Positions 16,723 through 27,144 of a stretch of DNA of 64,000 nt are shown in pieces. The translations under genes and the position numbers were made by a program. The stretch covers positions 1 through 64,000 of the forward strand of contig JANQSG010000015.1 in assembly GCA_028284185.1 (NCBI GenBank). The letters are read 5' to 3'. The DNA is from Kangiella sp. Lineage in GTDB: Bacteria; Pseudomonadota; Gammaproteobacteria; Enterobacterales; Kangiellaceae. The notes beneath the pieces are model-generated. The model was not told where the DNA came from, made no database searches, and was given only the letters and a program-made list of their open reading frames with translations. Position 1 is the stretch's first letter; each line of letters begins with the position of its first letter.

Positions 16723-18969
16723 ATGACAAAAATAATTTCTGTATGGGCTATTGGCAGTTTGTTGGGAGTCACTATGGCTGCTACTGCTGAAAATAAAGAG
16801 GTTGAAAATAACCAACTGACGGTTGAGCGTATTTATTCCGATCCCTCCTTAGATGGGCCTGCGCCACGTTCAGTAAAATTATCTCCTGATGGTAGTCGAG
16901 TAACTTTCCTGAAAGGCAAAGAGGATGAACAGGAGCGCCTGGATCTTTGGGAATATAATCTAAAAGATAAACAATCGCGTATGTTAGTGAATTCTCGCGA
17001 TTTATTACCTGGCGAAGAAAATCTTTCGGACGAAGAAAAGGCACGTCGTGAACGAATGCGCTTATTTGCTAAGGGTATTATCAGCTATTATTGGGGTGAT
17101 GATAGTGAAACTTTATTGTTTCCATTAGGTGGTGATATTTTTGCTTATGATTTGACCAAGCCATCGGATAAGGCGACTAAGCAGCTGACCAAAACAGAAG
17201 CTTATGAAACTGACATTAAGTTATCACCCAATGGTGATTATGTTTCTTTTATCCGCGATCAGAATATTTATCTGGTTAATGTCAAAACTGGCAAAGAGCG
17301 CCAGCTGACTTTTGACGGAAAAGATACCATCAAAAATGGTATGGCGGAGTTTGTGGCGCAAGAAGAAATGGGACGTTTAACCGGTTACTGGTGGTCGCCA
17401 GATTCGAGAAAAATAGCTTACCTGCAAGTGGATGAAGCGCCAGTTAATATTGAAAAACGTTATGAAATTAACGCTGAAGATTTTACCGTTTTTGAACAGC
17501 GTTATCCCAGCACGGGCACTAACAATGTCTTGATGAAGCTGGCTGTGTTGGATTTAAAAAGCAATAAAACTACCTGGATCGATACAGGCGAAGAAACCGA
17601 TATTTATATTCCTCGTGTTAAGTGGTTACAGGATTCGAAAACGGTGTCTTATCAATGGCAAAGTCGCGATCAGAAAAAGTTGGAGTTACGTTTTGCCGAT
17701 ATTAAAAGTGGTAACTATAAAGTTGCTTTAACGGAAATCGCTAAGACCTGGTTAAATCTGACCAAAGATTTACGCTTCTTAAAAAAATCGAAGCAATTTA
17801 TCTGGACTTCTGAGCGTGATGGTTTTCGTCATGTCTACCTGTATGATTTAGCGGGTAACCTGATCCGTCAATTAACTCAAGGTAACTGGGTAGTGGATAA
17901 TGTGTATGGTGTTGATGAGAAAAAGGGCTTGCTTTATTTTGATGCCAACAAGGCAAGTCCATTAGAACAACAACTCTATTCAGTACCACTGGGTGGAGGC
18001 GACATTAAACAAGTTACGCAAGGTAGTGGTGTGCATAATGTCAGCTTTGCTAAATCCATGGATGTATTTGTGGATTATTTTTCCTCAACGGAGCAACCTT
18101 CACAAGTGAGCTTACGCAAAGCCAATGGCGACCTAGTGACCTGGCTTGAGGAAAATAGGCTAGATAAAACCCATCCTTATTTTGATTATTATCAAGCAGC
18201 TTCCAAGCCTGAGTTTGGTGTGATCAAGGCTGAAGATGGTCAGAAAATGCAATATCGTTTGTATAAACCAGTACCTTTTGATGCCAGTAAAAAGTACCCG
18301 GTAATTGTCGATGTATATGGTGGCCCGCATGCACAACGAGTAAGAAATACCTGGGGTGCGCGTAACACTTACTGGCATCATTTAATGGCCAGTAAAGGTT
18401 TTGTGATTTTTTCTTTGGATAATCGTGGTTCCTGGAATCGAGGCAAAAAGTTTGAAGATCCGATTTATCGTAAACTGGGTGATATTGAGTTACAAGATCA
18501 GGTTGAGGGAACTGAATTTTTAAAGTCGTTACCTTATGTAGATGCCAATAAAATCGGTATTTTTGGTTGGAGTTACGGTGGTTATATGACCATTATGGCT
18601 ATGTTTAAAGAACCAGAAATTTTTAAAGTCGGGGTTTCCGTGGCACCAGTGACTGATTGGTATTTATATGATACTCACTATACAGAGCGTTATCTGGATC
18701 ATCCTAAAAATAATAAAAAAGGTTATGAGGCTTCCAATGTATTTCCATATCTGGATGGTTTAAAAGGTGATTTAATGATTATACATGGTATGGCCGATGA
18801 TAATGTGCTCTTTACTAATAGCACTAAACTGTATAAAGCTTTGCAAGATGCCAATAAACCCTTCGATCAAATGAATTACCCGGGTTCAAAGCATTCAATT
18901 TGGGGTAAAAAAACCAGGACTCATGTATTTAATACCATCACAGATTATTTTGAAAAACATTTAAAGTAA
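16723..18969 (+). CDS. Prolyl oligopeptidase family S9, dipeptidyl peptidase IV-like
   Basis: A 748-residue secreted peptidase with an N-terminal signal peptide (about residues 1-22), a beta-propeller domain and a C-terminal alpha/beta hydrolase. The catalytic residues are Ser617 in GWSYGGYM, Asp692 or 693 in GMADDNV and His724 in SKHSIWG. The double glutamate Glu214-Glu215 in AQEEMGR is the DPP-IV motif that binds the substrate N-terminus, so cleavage after X-Pro or X-Ala dipeptides is expected. It is a monocistronic gene with a strong terminator after it. Confidence 0.9.
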   Translation: MTKIISVWAIGSLLGVTMAATAENKEVENNQLTVERIYSDPSLDGPAPRSVKLSPDGSRVTFLKGKEDEQERLDLWEYNLKDKQSRMLVNSRDLLPGEENLSDEEKARRERMRLFAKGIISYYWGDDSETLLFPLGGDIFAYDLTKPSDKATKQLTKTEAYETDIKLSPNGDYVSFIRDQNIYLVNVKTGKERQLTFDGKDTIKNGMAEFVAQEEMGRLTGYWWSPDSRKIAYLQVDEAPVNIEKRYEINAEDFTVFEQRYPSTGTNNVLMKLAVLDLKSNKTTWIDTGEETDIYIPRVKWLQDSKTVSYQWQSRDQKKLELRFADIKSGNYKVALTEIAKTWLNLTKDLRFLKKSKQFIWTSERDGFRHVYLYDLAGNLIRQLTQGNWVVDNVYGVDEKKGLLYFDANKASPLEQQLYSVPLGGGDIKQVTQGSGVHNVSFAKSMDVFVDYFSSTEQPSQVSLRKANGDLVTWLEENRLDKTHPYFDYYQAASKPEFGVIKAEDGQKMQYRLYKPVPFDASKKYPVIVDVYGGPHAQRVRNTWGARNTYWHHLMASKGFVIFSLDNRGSWNRGKKFEDPIYRKLGDIELQDQVEGTEFLKSLPYVDANKIGIFGWSYGGYMTIMAMFKEPEIFKVGVSVAPVTDWYLYDTHYTERYLDHPKNNKKGYEASNVFPYLDGLKGDLMIIHGMADDNVLFTNSTKLYKALQDANKPFDQMNYPGSKHSIWGKKTRTHVFNTITDYFEKHLK

Positions 18970-18981
18970 CTAATAAAATAG

Positions 18982-19003
18982 AGGCGCTTAAAGCGCCTTT
19001 TTT
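18982..19003 (+). terminator. Rho-independent terminator after the DPP-IV-like gene
   Basis: GGCGCTT pairs with AAGCGCC around a very short loop and is followed by six T. It overlaps the stop codon of the convergent TPR gene, so both transcripts end in almost the same place. Confidence 0.85.
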
Positions 19004-21302
19004 ATAATGATGCCAATAGTTTTTTAGCTTCCAGTAATTCATCAAATTCCATATCGGCATACTGCCAAGCATCTAATACTTTCTGCAAATATTCTTTGGC
19101 TTGTGGAATTTGTTCTTGTGCAATAAGTATTTTGGCCATGGCTAAATTATAAGTTGGAAAGCCTGGGGCTAACACTAATAATCGTTCATAAGACTTTTTA
19201 GCATTACCCCAATCTTTAGTCTTTAGATAGGTTTTAGCTGGCCACTCAATATAATAGAGGCTATCAGGAAAACGGGTTAAAATTTCAGAAAAGGCCTGTT
19301 GAGCTTCTTCATATTGTTCGTTGTAAAACAGGCTTCTTCCCTTATGGTGATTGATAACTGCAGTATTAGAGTCACCATAGGATTCACCTAAGCGAATCAA
19401 ACCATTATATAAGGCAACGCCTTCTGCCGCTTTACCTTGAAGATTCAATAGCATAGCTCGACCAATTTGGGTATTGATAAGCAAAATATCTTCTTTTGAA
19501 TCTTCAACCATTTGAACTGCGTTCTGCATTACCTGTTGAGCGATTTTTTCTTCACCAGCTAAATAATATTGCCAAGCATGTAGTGCTTCATCTTGCATGG
19601 CTTTAGCTGGCGACTCGGTTTTAGAAAACTCTTCAAATCCTTGTCGAAGTTGCTTAAATGCTTCTTTGCGCTTTCCATATTGCCAGTAATGGTTGGCGAG
19701 TTTTCTTCTATTACTTAAAAGTCTTGCTGAAGTATTACTGTTTTCAATGGCATTTATAAATTGCTTTTCTGCTTCCTCAAACTTGCCTATTCGTGAATAG
19801 ACATCAGCAAGATTGGATAAAGTATTTACATTGCTTGGATCGAGACTTAAGGCTTGTTGATAGTTGCTAATGGCTGAGTCAAAATTACCTTCCTTAATGT
19901 ACAAATCACCAAGGTTTTTATAGGCAATGGGATTGTTCTGGTTGGTTTTTGCATATTTCTCATAAGCATCTAAAGCAAAATCATATTTACCTATATTATT
20001 ATAGATATCACCTATCCAGTCCCAAAGGTGGTGTTGTGAGGGATCCAACTCTATAACCTTTTTCAAATTTACTATGGACTCTTCTTCACTGTCCTTATTA
20101 AATTGAAGAAATTGTGCTTTCATAAAATAAGCTTGCCAATCGTTAGGGTAAAGCAAAATCCACTGATCGAGGGCCTGGAAACCTTTCTCTCTTTGTTGAT
20201 TTAAAAAGTGGCTGGTAGCGTTAAGCGCAAAACGTTCTCTTTCTGTAAAACGATAGCTTTGATGTTTTTGTGCTTGTAGAGAAAGCTCCTTGCCCTTAAC
20301 TATTTTCCTTTGCTGGATATTAAAAAGTGCGTAAGCAAAAGAAGACATCGAAAAGGTAGAATCTTTTTCTAAAGAGCTGATATAGAAAGGCTCAGCTTCT
20401 TGTCGGTTACTTCCAAACAAATCGATAATTCGTGCTTTGGTATAATCCTCAAATGCTAACCAATTATTGGTATATAAATCTTCGATGGGTAAATCAGTAA
20501 ATTCGCTACCATTTGGGAAAAAGTGATCGTTAACGGCCTGAGTTAGTGTATCGATTGCAGAAAAATAATTAGAGTTTTCGGCATTAAAATCGGTAATTTT
20601 TCGACCATTTTTGGAGCTATAGAGATCAAGTTGTATTTGATATTGATTTCCATCTTTATTCAAGGCTCCATTGAGTAGATAGTCTCGATTTCGTTGTTTA
20701 GCGAAGTTGATTTGAAATGATAAAGGGGTGCCCTTAAAAGTTTGATTTTGACTTTTAAAACCATTATTAATCATGCTGATATCCAAGCTCGAGAAAAATA
20801 TATTTTGCTGCAGATCTCGATTTATGACTTCAGAGCTAATGGCGGCTAAAGCATCAAGTTCGGGATCATCACTAATATTTTTTAAGGGATATACAATTAA
20901 TGGCTTAATAAAGGCGGCTTTTGCAACCTGGTGTTTTTGCATTTTCCCGGAAGCATCTTCAACCATAACGGTTTCAACTGTTTTACTTAAATTGGTGTCT
21001 TTATACATTTGATGTAAAACTAGCGGGATTGCCAATAAATATATAGGCAAGAAAATTTTTTCAAACAAGCTCCATTGTTGTCTACCTGGAGCGCCGTGAT
21101 GCCAGGCCAGCACTAAAATCAACGGCAAGCAAAGTAGTAAGCAAACTACTAACACTTCTTCCCAGTTAGGCGACAAAGAATAGCGACCAACCGCCCATTG
21201 AGTAAATTCCAATGCGGTCCAACTGCCCGCCAGGAAAATCCCCAAAAATTGCGGGATACGTCTTTTTAATATTTGTGAAAAGAAGCCTGTATTTTCTGAC
21301 AT
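19002..21302 (-). CDS. Membrane-anchored TolB-like/TPR repeat protein
   Basis: This 766-residue protein has three likely membrane helices in the first ~100 residues, a FlgO/TolB-like domain at about 130-240 (KPLIVYPLKNISDDPELDAL...), and a long C-terminal array of tetratricopeptide repeats; the clearest is YKNLGDLYIKEGNFDSAISN followed by further 34-residue units. The N-terminus resembles proteins in which a winged-helix or cyclase domain precedes the membrane part, but no such domain is present here. Expected to be a scaffold or sensor; function unknown. Confidence 0.75.
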   Translation of the reverse strand: MSENTGFFSQILKRRIPQFLGIFLAGSWTALEFTQWAVGRYSLSPNWEEVLVVCLLLCLPLILVLAWHHGAPGRQQWSLFEKIFLPIYLLAIPLVLHQMYKDTNLSKTVETVMVEDASGKMQKHQVAKAAFIKPLIVYPLKNISDDPELDALAAISSEVINRDLQQNIFFSSLDISMINNGFKSQNQTFKGTPLSFQINFAKQRNRDYLLNGALNKDGNQYQIQLDLYSSKNGRKITDFNAENSNYFSAIDTLTQAVNDHFFPNGSEFTDLPIEDLYTNNWLAFEDYTKARIIDLFGSNRQEAEPFYISSLEKDSTFSMSSFAYALFNIQQRKIVKGKELSLQAQKHQSYRFTERERFALNATSHFLNQQREKGFQALDQWILLYPNDWQAYFMKAQFLQFNKDSEEESIVNLKKVIELDPSQHHLWDWIGDIYNNIGKYDFALDAYEKYAKTNQNNPIAYKNLGDLYIKEGNFDSAISNYQQALSLDPSNVNTLSNLADVYSRIGKFEEAEKQFINAIENSNTSARLLSNRRKLANHYWQYGKRKEAFKQLRQGFEEFSKTESPAKAMQDEALHAWQYYLAGEEKIAQQVMQNAVQMVEDSKEDILLINTQIGRAMLLNLQGKAAEGVALYNGLIRLGESYGDSNTAVINHHKGRSLFYNEQYEEAQQAFSEILTRFPDSLYYIEWPAKTYLKTKDWGNAKKSYERLLVLAPGFPTYNLAMAKILIAQEQIPQAKEYLQKVLDAWQYADMEFDELLEAKKLLASL

Positions 21303-21378
21303 GAGTTAGCTATTTTAGTATAGAGTTCATTACTTCAGCCAATAGTACGGCTTTCACAAATAGGGGTCAAATATAGCG

Positions 21379-22485
21379 ATGAAAATATGGAGAATAATTC
21401 AACTAACGATTTTTAGCCTTTTCTGTTCAGTTACCCTGGCAGCTACCGTTCCAGAAAACTTTAAGATTGAAGTTTTTGCTGAAAATGTGGATGGTGCACG
21501 TCAAATGGCCTTGTCCGATACGGGTATTGTTTATGTAGGTTCTCGTCGTCCAGGCAAGGTTCATGCAGTGATTGATACTAATGGTGATTTTAAGGCAGAC
21601 AAAACCATATTAGTTATCGATGAACTTTATATGCCATCGGGACTGACCTATAAAGATGGCGACTTGTATGTGGCGGAAGTGGATAAAATTCTTCGTTTTA
21701 AAGATATTGATAAACATTATGACAAATCACCTAAACCGGAAGTCATTTTTGATAATTTGCCAGATAAATCTCATCATGGTTGGAAGTATCTGAAGTTTGG
21801 TCCAGATAACAAACTTTATATTCCGATTGGCGTACCTTGCAATGTGTGTCGCGAGGCTGACGAGCGCTTTGGTACCATTATTGCTTTGGATGTGAAGTCT
21901 GGTGAATTTGAATATGTGGCAACCGGTGTACGTAATAGTGTCGGTTTTGATTGGCATCCTGATTCGAAAGAATTGTGGTTTACCGATAATGGTCGTGACT
22001 GGTTAGGTGATGATAGTCCACCTTGTGAGTTAAATCGGGTCACCGAAATCGGGCAGTTTTTTGGCTTTCCTTATGTGCATGGTAAGGATGTGCCAGATCC
22101 CAAGTTCTCAAAACGCTTTAAAAAGGATCGTGGCTCCATGGACTTTATTGCTCCGGCTTGGGAGTTTCAGGCGCATGTAGCTCCGCTAGGCATGCTGTTT
22201 TATCAAGGTAAACAGTTTCCGCAAAGCTATCAAAATTCAATCTTTGTGGCGCAGCATGGCTCCTGGAATCGTTCTAAAAAAGTCGGTTACAAGATTGTTA
22301 ATTTGCAATTGGATGAAGAGGGCAAGGTAGCCTCGCAACAGGATTTTGTAACTGGTTGGCTAGAAGGGGAAGAGGTGTTTGGGCGTCCGGTGGATCTGAT
22401 TCATTTATCTGATGGTTCTTTGCTGATTTCAGATGATGGTTTTAGTAAAATTTATCGGGTGAGTTATGCAAAGCCTGAGAATTAA
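21379..22485 (+). CDS. Sorbosone dehydrogenase-like PQQ-type beta-propeller protein
   Basis: A 368-residue exported protein (signal peptide about 1-21, ending VTLA). The body is a six-bladed propeller like L-sorbosone and soluble glucose dehydrogenases: PSGLTYKDGDLYVAE, HHGWKYLKFGPDNKLYIPIG, GVRNSVGFDWHP, WFTDNGRDWLGDD and QHGSWNRS. PCNVC gives a possible disulfide, not a CXXCH haem site. Such enzymes oxidise sugars or aldehydes with PQQ; cofactor use here is inferred. Confidence 0.83.
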   Translation: MKIWRIIQLTIFSLFCSVTLAATVPENFKIEVFAENVDGARQMALSDTGIVYVGSRRPGKVHAVIDTNGDFKADKTILVIDELYMPSGLTYKDGDLYVAEVDKILRFKDIDKHYDKSPKPEVIFDNLPDKSHHGWKYLKFGPDNKLYIPIGVPCNVCREADERFGTIIALDVKSGEFEYVATGVRNSVGFDWHPDSKELWFTDNGRDWLGDDSPPCELNRVTEIGQFFGFPYVHGKDVPDPKFSKRFKKDRGSMDFIAPAWEFQAHVAPLGMLFYQGKQFPQSYQNSIFVAQHGSWNRSKKVGYKIVNLQLDEEGKVASQQDFVTGWLEGEEVFGRPVDLIHLSDGSLLISDDGFSKIYRVSYAKPEN

Positions 22486-22493
22486 AGAGTGAT

Positions 22494-22521
22494 AAAAAAG
22501 CCTGCAATCGCAGGCTTTTTT
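22494..22521. terminator. Bidirectional rho-independent terminator
   Basis: AAAAAAGCCTGC, loop AATC, GCAGGCTTTTTT. The perfect stem with A and T tracts on both sides serves the + strand dehydrogenase gene and the convergent M13 peptidase gene. Confidence 0.93.
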
Positions 22522-22541
22522 ATGGTTTGCTTACAAAGCTT

Positions 22542-24629
22542 TTACCAGATTTTAACTCGTTCTTCCGGTGCTTTATACATCTTATCGTCAGGTTTGACAT
22601 CAAATGCCTCATGGAATTCTGGCATATTTTGTACAGTACCATTAGCACGGAACTCTGAAGGTGAATGCGGATCGGTCTTAATACGTTTGCGCAATTCTTC
22701 ATCACGATATTTACGTGCCCAAACTTGTGCCCAGCCGTAGAATACGCGCTGATCACCAGTCATACCATCGATGATCGGTGTTGGCTGGCCGTTTTTAGAA
22801 AGTTGATAAGCTTTAAAAGCAATAGTTAAACCGCTTAAGTCACCAATGTTTTCACCTTGAGTAAATTCACCGTTGATATGAACGTCATCGAGTACCGTAA
22901 AGTCGTTGTATTGTGCCACCAACTTGTTAGTGCGCTTTTCAAATTCTTTACGATCTTCATCAGTCCACCAGTTGCGTAGTTTACCATCACCATCAAATTG
23001 AGAACCGGAGTCATCAAAACCATGGCCCATTTCATGACCAATGACAGCACCAATACCGCCATAATTCACAGCGTCGTCAGCTTCCAGATTAAAGAATGGT
23101 GGCTGCAAAATTGCTGCAGGGAATACAATTTCGTTCATTACTGGATTGTAGTAGGCATTAACCGTCTGTGGCGTCATAAACCATTGAGTTTTATCGATGG
23201 GCTGGCCTAGCTTTTCACGGTTTTGTTTCACCGCAACCATCGTGGCACGACGCATATTGCCTGCCAAATCATCAGCATTAATAGTTAACTTTGAATAATC
23301 TTTCCATTTATCAGGGTAACCAATTTTAGGATCAAACTTGGCTAATTTATCCAAAGCTTGTTTTTTGGTTTCCTCGCCCATCCACTCAAGACCTTTAATG
23401 CCTTCGCCATAAGCTTTACGCAGGTTTTCTACCAGCTCAGTCATACGCGCTTTGGCTTCGGGCTGGAAATGCTTTTGAACATAAATTTTGCCAACCACTT
23501 CACCCAATACGCCATTAATCACGTTTACACCACGTTTCCAACGAGGTTCTTGCTCCTTAACGCCACTTAATACGCCTTGATAGAAACGGAAATTTTCGTC
23601 ATCCATAGCCTTGTTTAAAAATGGTGCAGCATTGGTGATCAGGTGCCATTTAAAGTAGGTTTTCCAATCATCTAAAGACACTTCTTTAAACATCTTATCA
23701 ACCGCAGCAAAGTAATCCGGCTGACCGATAATGGCTTGTTCCATAGAGTCAACCCAAGCCGCTTTTTTCCAGGCGTCCCAATTGGTATTAGGCATCAATT
23801 CTTTTAGTTCGGGCAAAGATTTTTTGTTATAGCGAGCAACGGGATCTCTTAATTTTTCTTTAGCCCATTGTTTCTTGGCTAATTCGGTTTCCAATTTCAT
23901 CACGGAATCAGCTTTAACTGCGGCATCTTTTACGCCAGTAAGCTCAAACATTTTAGTCATATGCTCAACGTAGGCTTTACGAATATCAGCACTTTTTTCA
24001 TTATCTTCAATATAGGTTTCACGACTTGGCAAGCCTAAACCACCTTGCCCCATTTGTGTGATATAGCTTTCTGGATCGCGCGGATCCACATACACAAAAA
24101 CGCCAATTGGTGCGGTCGAAATCATTTGTGCATAAGCCACGTATTCTGATAGATCGTTTAAATTGGCGATGGCATCAATTTTGGCAAATTCAGACTCTAG
24201 TGGCTTAGTACCAAGCTCTTCCAACAAATCAGTATTCATATAAGACTTGTATAGATCGCCGACTTTTTGTGCATCGGAACCTTTTTCCGCATTTTGCTTC
24301 GAGGCATTTTCGATAATGGCTTTAACATCTTCTTTGGCTTTTTCTGCTAATTTAGTAAAAGAGCCATAGTTGGATTTATCGGCCGGAATTTCAAAGGTTT
24401 TTAGCCAGGTTCCGTTTACGTGCCGGAATAAATCATCTTGTGGACGAACCGAGGTATCAAAATTTGATTTATCGATACCTGAAACCAAAGCTTTAGGCGC
24501 TTCAACTTTTTGTTCAACGCTAGTCTCAACTTTGTTTGCTGAAGCATTTGCTTCAACTTTATTTTTAGAGCCATCTGAACAAGCAGCAACCACTGCTAAA
24601 CAAATGGCACTTGCAACGAATTTCTTCAT
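22542..24629 (-). CDS. M13-family zinc metallopeptidase (PepO/neprilysin-like) lipoprotein
   Basis: A 695-residue lipoprotein (AVVAAC, Cys17) followed by a low-complexity linker rich in Lys, Glu and Ala. The peptidase domain has the zinc motif His532-Glu-Met-Gly-His536 (GHEMGHGFDD) and the third ligand Glu593 in GENIGDLSG, as in neprilysin and PepO. The C-terminal tryptophan ending (VKIW) is also family-like. It likely degrades oligopeptides at the outer membrane or in the periplasm. Confidence 0.93.
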   Translation of the reverse strand: MKKFVASAICLAVVAACSDGSKNKVEANASANKVETSVEQKVEAPKALVSGIDKSNFDTSVRPQDDLFRHVNGTWLKTFEIPADKSNYGSFTKLAEKAKEDVKAIIENASKQNAEKGSDAQKVGDLYKSYMNTDLLEELGTKPLESEFAKIDAIANLNDLSEYVAYAQMISTAPIGVFVYVDPRDPESYITQMGQGGLGLPSRETYIEDNEKSADIRKAYVEHMTKMFELTGVKDAAVKADSVMKLETELAKKQWAKEKLRDPVARYNKKSLPELKELMPNTNWDAWKKAAWVDSMEQAIIGQPDYFAAVDKMFKEVSLDDWKTYFKWHLITNAAPFLNKAMDDENFRFYQGVLSGVKEQEPRWKRGVNVINGVLGEVVGKIYVQKHFQPEAKARMTELVENLRKAYGEGIKGLEWMGEETKKQALDKLAKFDPKIGYPDKWKDYSKLTINADDLAGNMRRATMVAVKQNREKLGQPIDKTQWFMTPQTVNAYYNPVMNEIVFPAAILQPPFFNLEADDAVNYGGIGAVIGHEMGHGFDDSGSQFDGDGKLRNWWTDEDRKEFEKRTNKLVAQYNDFTVLDDVHINGEFTQGENIGDLSGLTIAFKAYQLSKNGQPTPIIDGMTGDQRVFYGWAQVWARKYRDEELRKRIKTDPHSPSEFRANGTVQNMPEFHEAFDVKPDDKMYKAPEERVKIW

Positions 24630-24790
24630 AGTGCTACCTATTTGTTACTCTAAGTTATTGATATTTAATAATAAGAATTCTTTCAACGAACTATAGTAAC
24701 AGAAGCGGTTTCAATAGGAAGTAATCTAAGCTTTAGATTGGTAACAGAGTGTTACAACTGAGTAATGTATTGGCAAAAGATTCGTAGTTT

Positions 24791-25240
24791 TTAGCTTGAT
24801 TGAAGTTTAGCAATTTTTGCTTTTAATCTTTCCGGTATGACTTCTTTTTTTCCGGTAAAATAATTCAGCATCACGATGCGACTATTGCCGATAGTAGCGA
24901 CTGTTTGCTGTTGTTCGCTAAAGGCCTGATATTCCATTACAAAGCCGTGTTCTTGTAATTCAGAGATGCGGCAGCCAATATGTAGGGTGTCAGGAAATGT
25001 AACCGGACGGCGATAGCGGCAATAAGAATCGGCTAAGATTGGGCCTATGGGGTTTTCGCCTTGCTTGGCATTGGCCAGATCGGTATTCAGTCCAATCGCT
25101 TGCATATAGGCAATACGTGCGGTTTCAAAGTAGCGCAGATAAACCACATTATTGACATGCTGGAAAGCATCCATTTCTCCCCAGGCCACATTGATGGGTA
25201 CTATAACGGCAAACTCTTTTTGGAACTCTTCGAAGGTCAT
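24791..25240 (-). CDS. Acyl-CoA thioesterase, YbgC/FadM-like
   Basis: A 149-residue hotdog protein with VAWGEMDAFQHVNNVVYLRYFETAR, the 4HBT signature in which the Asp of EMDAFQHVNN is the expected catalytic acid. It hydrolyses acyl-CoA thioesters; chain preference unknown. It lies 20 bases downstream of ttcA on the same strand, so the two may share a transcript. Confidence 0.87.
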   Translation of the reverse strand: MTFEEFQKEFAVIVPINVAWGEMDAFQHVNNVVYLRYFETARIAYMQAIGLNTDLANAKQGENPIGPILADSYCRYRRPVTFPDTLHIGCRISELQEHGFVMEYQAFSEQQQTVATIGNSRIVMLNYFTGKKEVIPERLKAKIAKLQSS

Positions 25241-25260
25241 GGCTAAATAGTTTTTATGGT

Positions 25261-26154
25261 TTATAAGGACAAATTTACAATGTTTAGCTGTTCATTGCCA
25301 TCTTCTTCCTGTTTAACAGGTTTAAATTCAGGTAGATCAAATAATGAATCTTCTTCGTTGGAAATTTGCTGTAAATTCACAAAATCAAAGAGTTCGTTGT
25401 CAGCCAAATGAGATGGTGCCACATTAGTAATGGATTTAAAGATGGTTTCGATACGACCAGGATATTTACGATCCCAGTCTTGCAGCATTATTTTGATATT
25501 TTGCCGTTGCAGATTTTCCTGGGAGCCGCATAAATTGCAGGGAATAATTGGAAATTGTTTAATTTTAGCGTATCGGGCAATATCTTTTTCTTTGGCGTAA
25601 GCTAATGGGCGAATAACGATATGTTTGCCATCGTCACTGTTCAGTTTTGGTGGCATGGCTTTGAGCTTGCCGCCAAAAAACATGTTCAGGAAAAGGGTTT
25701 CGATAATATCATCGCGATGATGACCCAAGGCAATTTTATTGACCTTATTACGTTCTGCCCAACCATAAATAATACCGCGCCGCAAACGCGAGCAAAGTCC
25801 ACAAGTGGTTTTGCCTTCAGGAACGACTCTTTTAACCACGCTATAGGTATCTTCTTCGATAACCTCAAAAGGGATATCTATGGATTGTAAGTAGTTAGGT
25901 AAGATTTCCTGTGGAAACCCAGGCTGTTTTTGATCTAGATTAACTGCCACCAATTCAAAATCAATCGGTGCACTTTTTTGCAGGTTCATCAATATATCGA
26001 GTAGGGTGTAGGAATCTTTGCCACCAGAAAGACACACCATCACCTTATCACCAGCTTCAATCATATTGAAATCAGCAATGGCTTCGCCCACGTTGCGGCG
26101 CAGGCGCTTCTGTAACTTATTGAAATTGGTCTTGTCTTTTTTGGCTTGCATCAT
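25261..26154 (-). CDS. ttcA: tRNA 2-thiocytidine(32) synthetase TtcA
   Basis: TtcA adenylates and thiolates cytidine 32 of certain tRNAs. The protein shows the PP-loop [15 protein letters not shown], the cluster-ligand pair in [11 protein letters not shown], and [14 protein letters not shown] later on; [20 protein letters not shown] at the N-terminus is characteristic. I start at the ATG at 26154 (another at 26151); an open frame extends to 26328 but a consensus -10 box lies at 26195-26200 inside that extension. The protein is then 297 residues, near the usual ~310. Confidence 0.93.
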   Translation of the reverse strand: MMQAKKDKTNFNKLQKRLRRNVGEAIADFNMIEAGDKVMVCLSGGKDSYTLLDILMNLQKSAPIDFELVAVNLDQKQPGFPQEILPNYLQSIDIPFEVIEEDTYSVVKRVVPEGKTTCGLCSRLRRGIIYGWAERNKVNKIALGHHRDDIIETLFLNMFFGGKLKAMPPKLNSDDGKHIVIRPLAYAKEKDIARYAKIKQFPIIPCNLCGSQENLQRQNIKIMLQDWDRKYPGRIETIFKSITNVAPSHLADNELFDFVNLQQISNEEDSLFDLPEFKPVKQEEDGNEQLNIVNLSL

Positions 26155-26194
26155 GCCTATAGTACAGCTTGTTTTGGGTTTAAAAACTGGCGGC

Positions 26195-26224
26195 ATTATA
26201 CAGTAATTTGCTACTATGTATGAA
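26195..26224 (-). promoter_or_regulatory. Probable sigma-70 promoter of ttcA
   Basis: On the minus strand TGTATAAT (-10, complement of 26195-26200) is preceded by an 18-base spacer and TTCATA as a weak -35. It is placed about 40 bases before the chosen ttcA start and in the gap shared with the divergent glycosylase gene. Confidence 0.5.
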
Positions 26225-26249
26225 TATTTAACTGATAAAAGGCGAGGCA

Positions 26250-26879
26250 GTGGTTTCTGAGCGCGCAATAAAATTAAAATTACGACGAGCAGAGAAACAT
26301 TTAGCACAACAGGATGCCAAGCTAGCAAATCTTATCCAAAAATTTGGACAAAGTGCCATTAGCCCCAGTCAGCGCGAGCCTTTTGAATATTTAGTGCGCT
26401 CCATTGTTTCGCAACAACTTTCTGCTAAAGCTGCCGCGACCATCGTTGGTCGTGTGGAAAAAAAGTTAGGACAAAAAAAGTTTTTACCCAAGAATATTTT
26501 AGCGATTTCTTTCGATGAGCTCCGCCAATGTGGATTATCCAGGGCCAAAGCGACTTATGCTCATGGCATTGCCCAGGCGGTGCTTGACAAGCAAATGGTG
26601 TTTGAAGACTTATATTTGATGAATACCGAGCAGGCGATTGAGCAACTGGTGAAGCTAAAAGGTGTTGGCGAATGGACGGCGCAGATGTTTTGTATTTTTG
26701 CTTTAGGTCATCTGGACGTGATGGCGACTGCTGATGTAGGTTTACAGCGTGGCTTGCAAATTTTACATGAGTTGGATAGCAAGCCTGATCAGCCGCAAAT
26801 GTTGAATTTGACTGAAATATGGAAACCATATCGCAGTATTGGCAGTTGGTATTTATGGCGATTGGCCGATGAAAAGTAA
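26250..26879 (+). CDS. HhH-GPD DNA glycosylase, AlkA/3-methyladenine glycosylase II type
   Basis: A 209-residue base-excision glycosylase. [19 protein letters not shown] is the conserved N-terminal helix, [22 protein letters not shown] is the helix-hairpin-helix, and the catalytic Asp follows in [11 protein letters not shown]. It removes alkylated bases such as 3-methyladenine. The start is a GTG at 26250 with GCGAGG upstream. It lacks the N-terminal domain of E. coli AlkA and resembles the short bacterial and yeast MAG form. Confidence 0.88.
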   Translation: MVSERAIKLKLRRAEKHLAQQDAKLANLIQKFGQSAISPSQREPFEYLVRSIVSQQLSAKAAATIVGRVEKKLGQKKFLPKNILAISFDELRQCGLSRAKATYAHGIAQAVLDKQMVFEDLYLMNTEQAIEQLVKLKGVGEWTAQMFCIFALGHLDVMATADVGLQRGLQILHELDSKPDQPQMLNLTEIWKPYRSIGSWYLWRLADEK

Positions 26880-27045
26880 AAAATAAGCCAAGATGTCCTC
26901 ATCATTAAACTTTTTGACCTTTACTCGATAACGTTAGCAAAAAGATTAGGTTACTATTTTTATCAAGGGAAGCAGTTAAAAATAGGAAAGGAACCAACAA
27001 AGAGTTAATGAAAATAGCTATTGCAAAATAATAACATACTCTTCC

Positions 27046-27077
27046 AAGCCCTATAGCTACCCATAGGGCTTTTATTT
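27046..27077 (+). terminator. Probable rho-independent terminator upstream of the nucleoside-recognition gene
   Basis: AAGCCCTAT and ATAGGGCTT form a 9-bp stem around an 8-base loop, followed by TTTATTTA. It lies about 170 bases after the glycosylase stop and probably ends that transcript. Confidence 0.65.
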
Positions 27078-27144
27078 ATCCATTTATTTTATTTATCAAG
27101 AATTTAAGGTATTTTAAGGACAAAACAATACCTTTAATTCAAGC

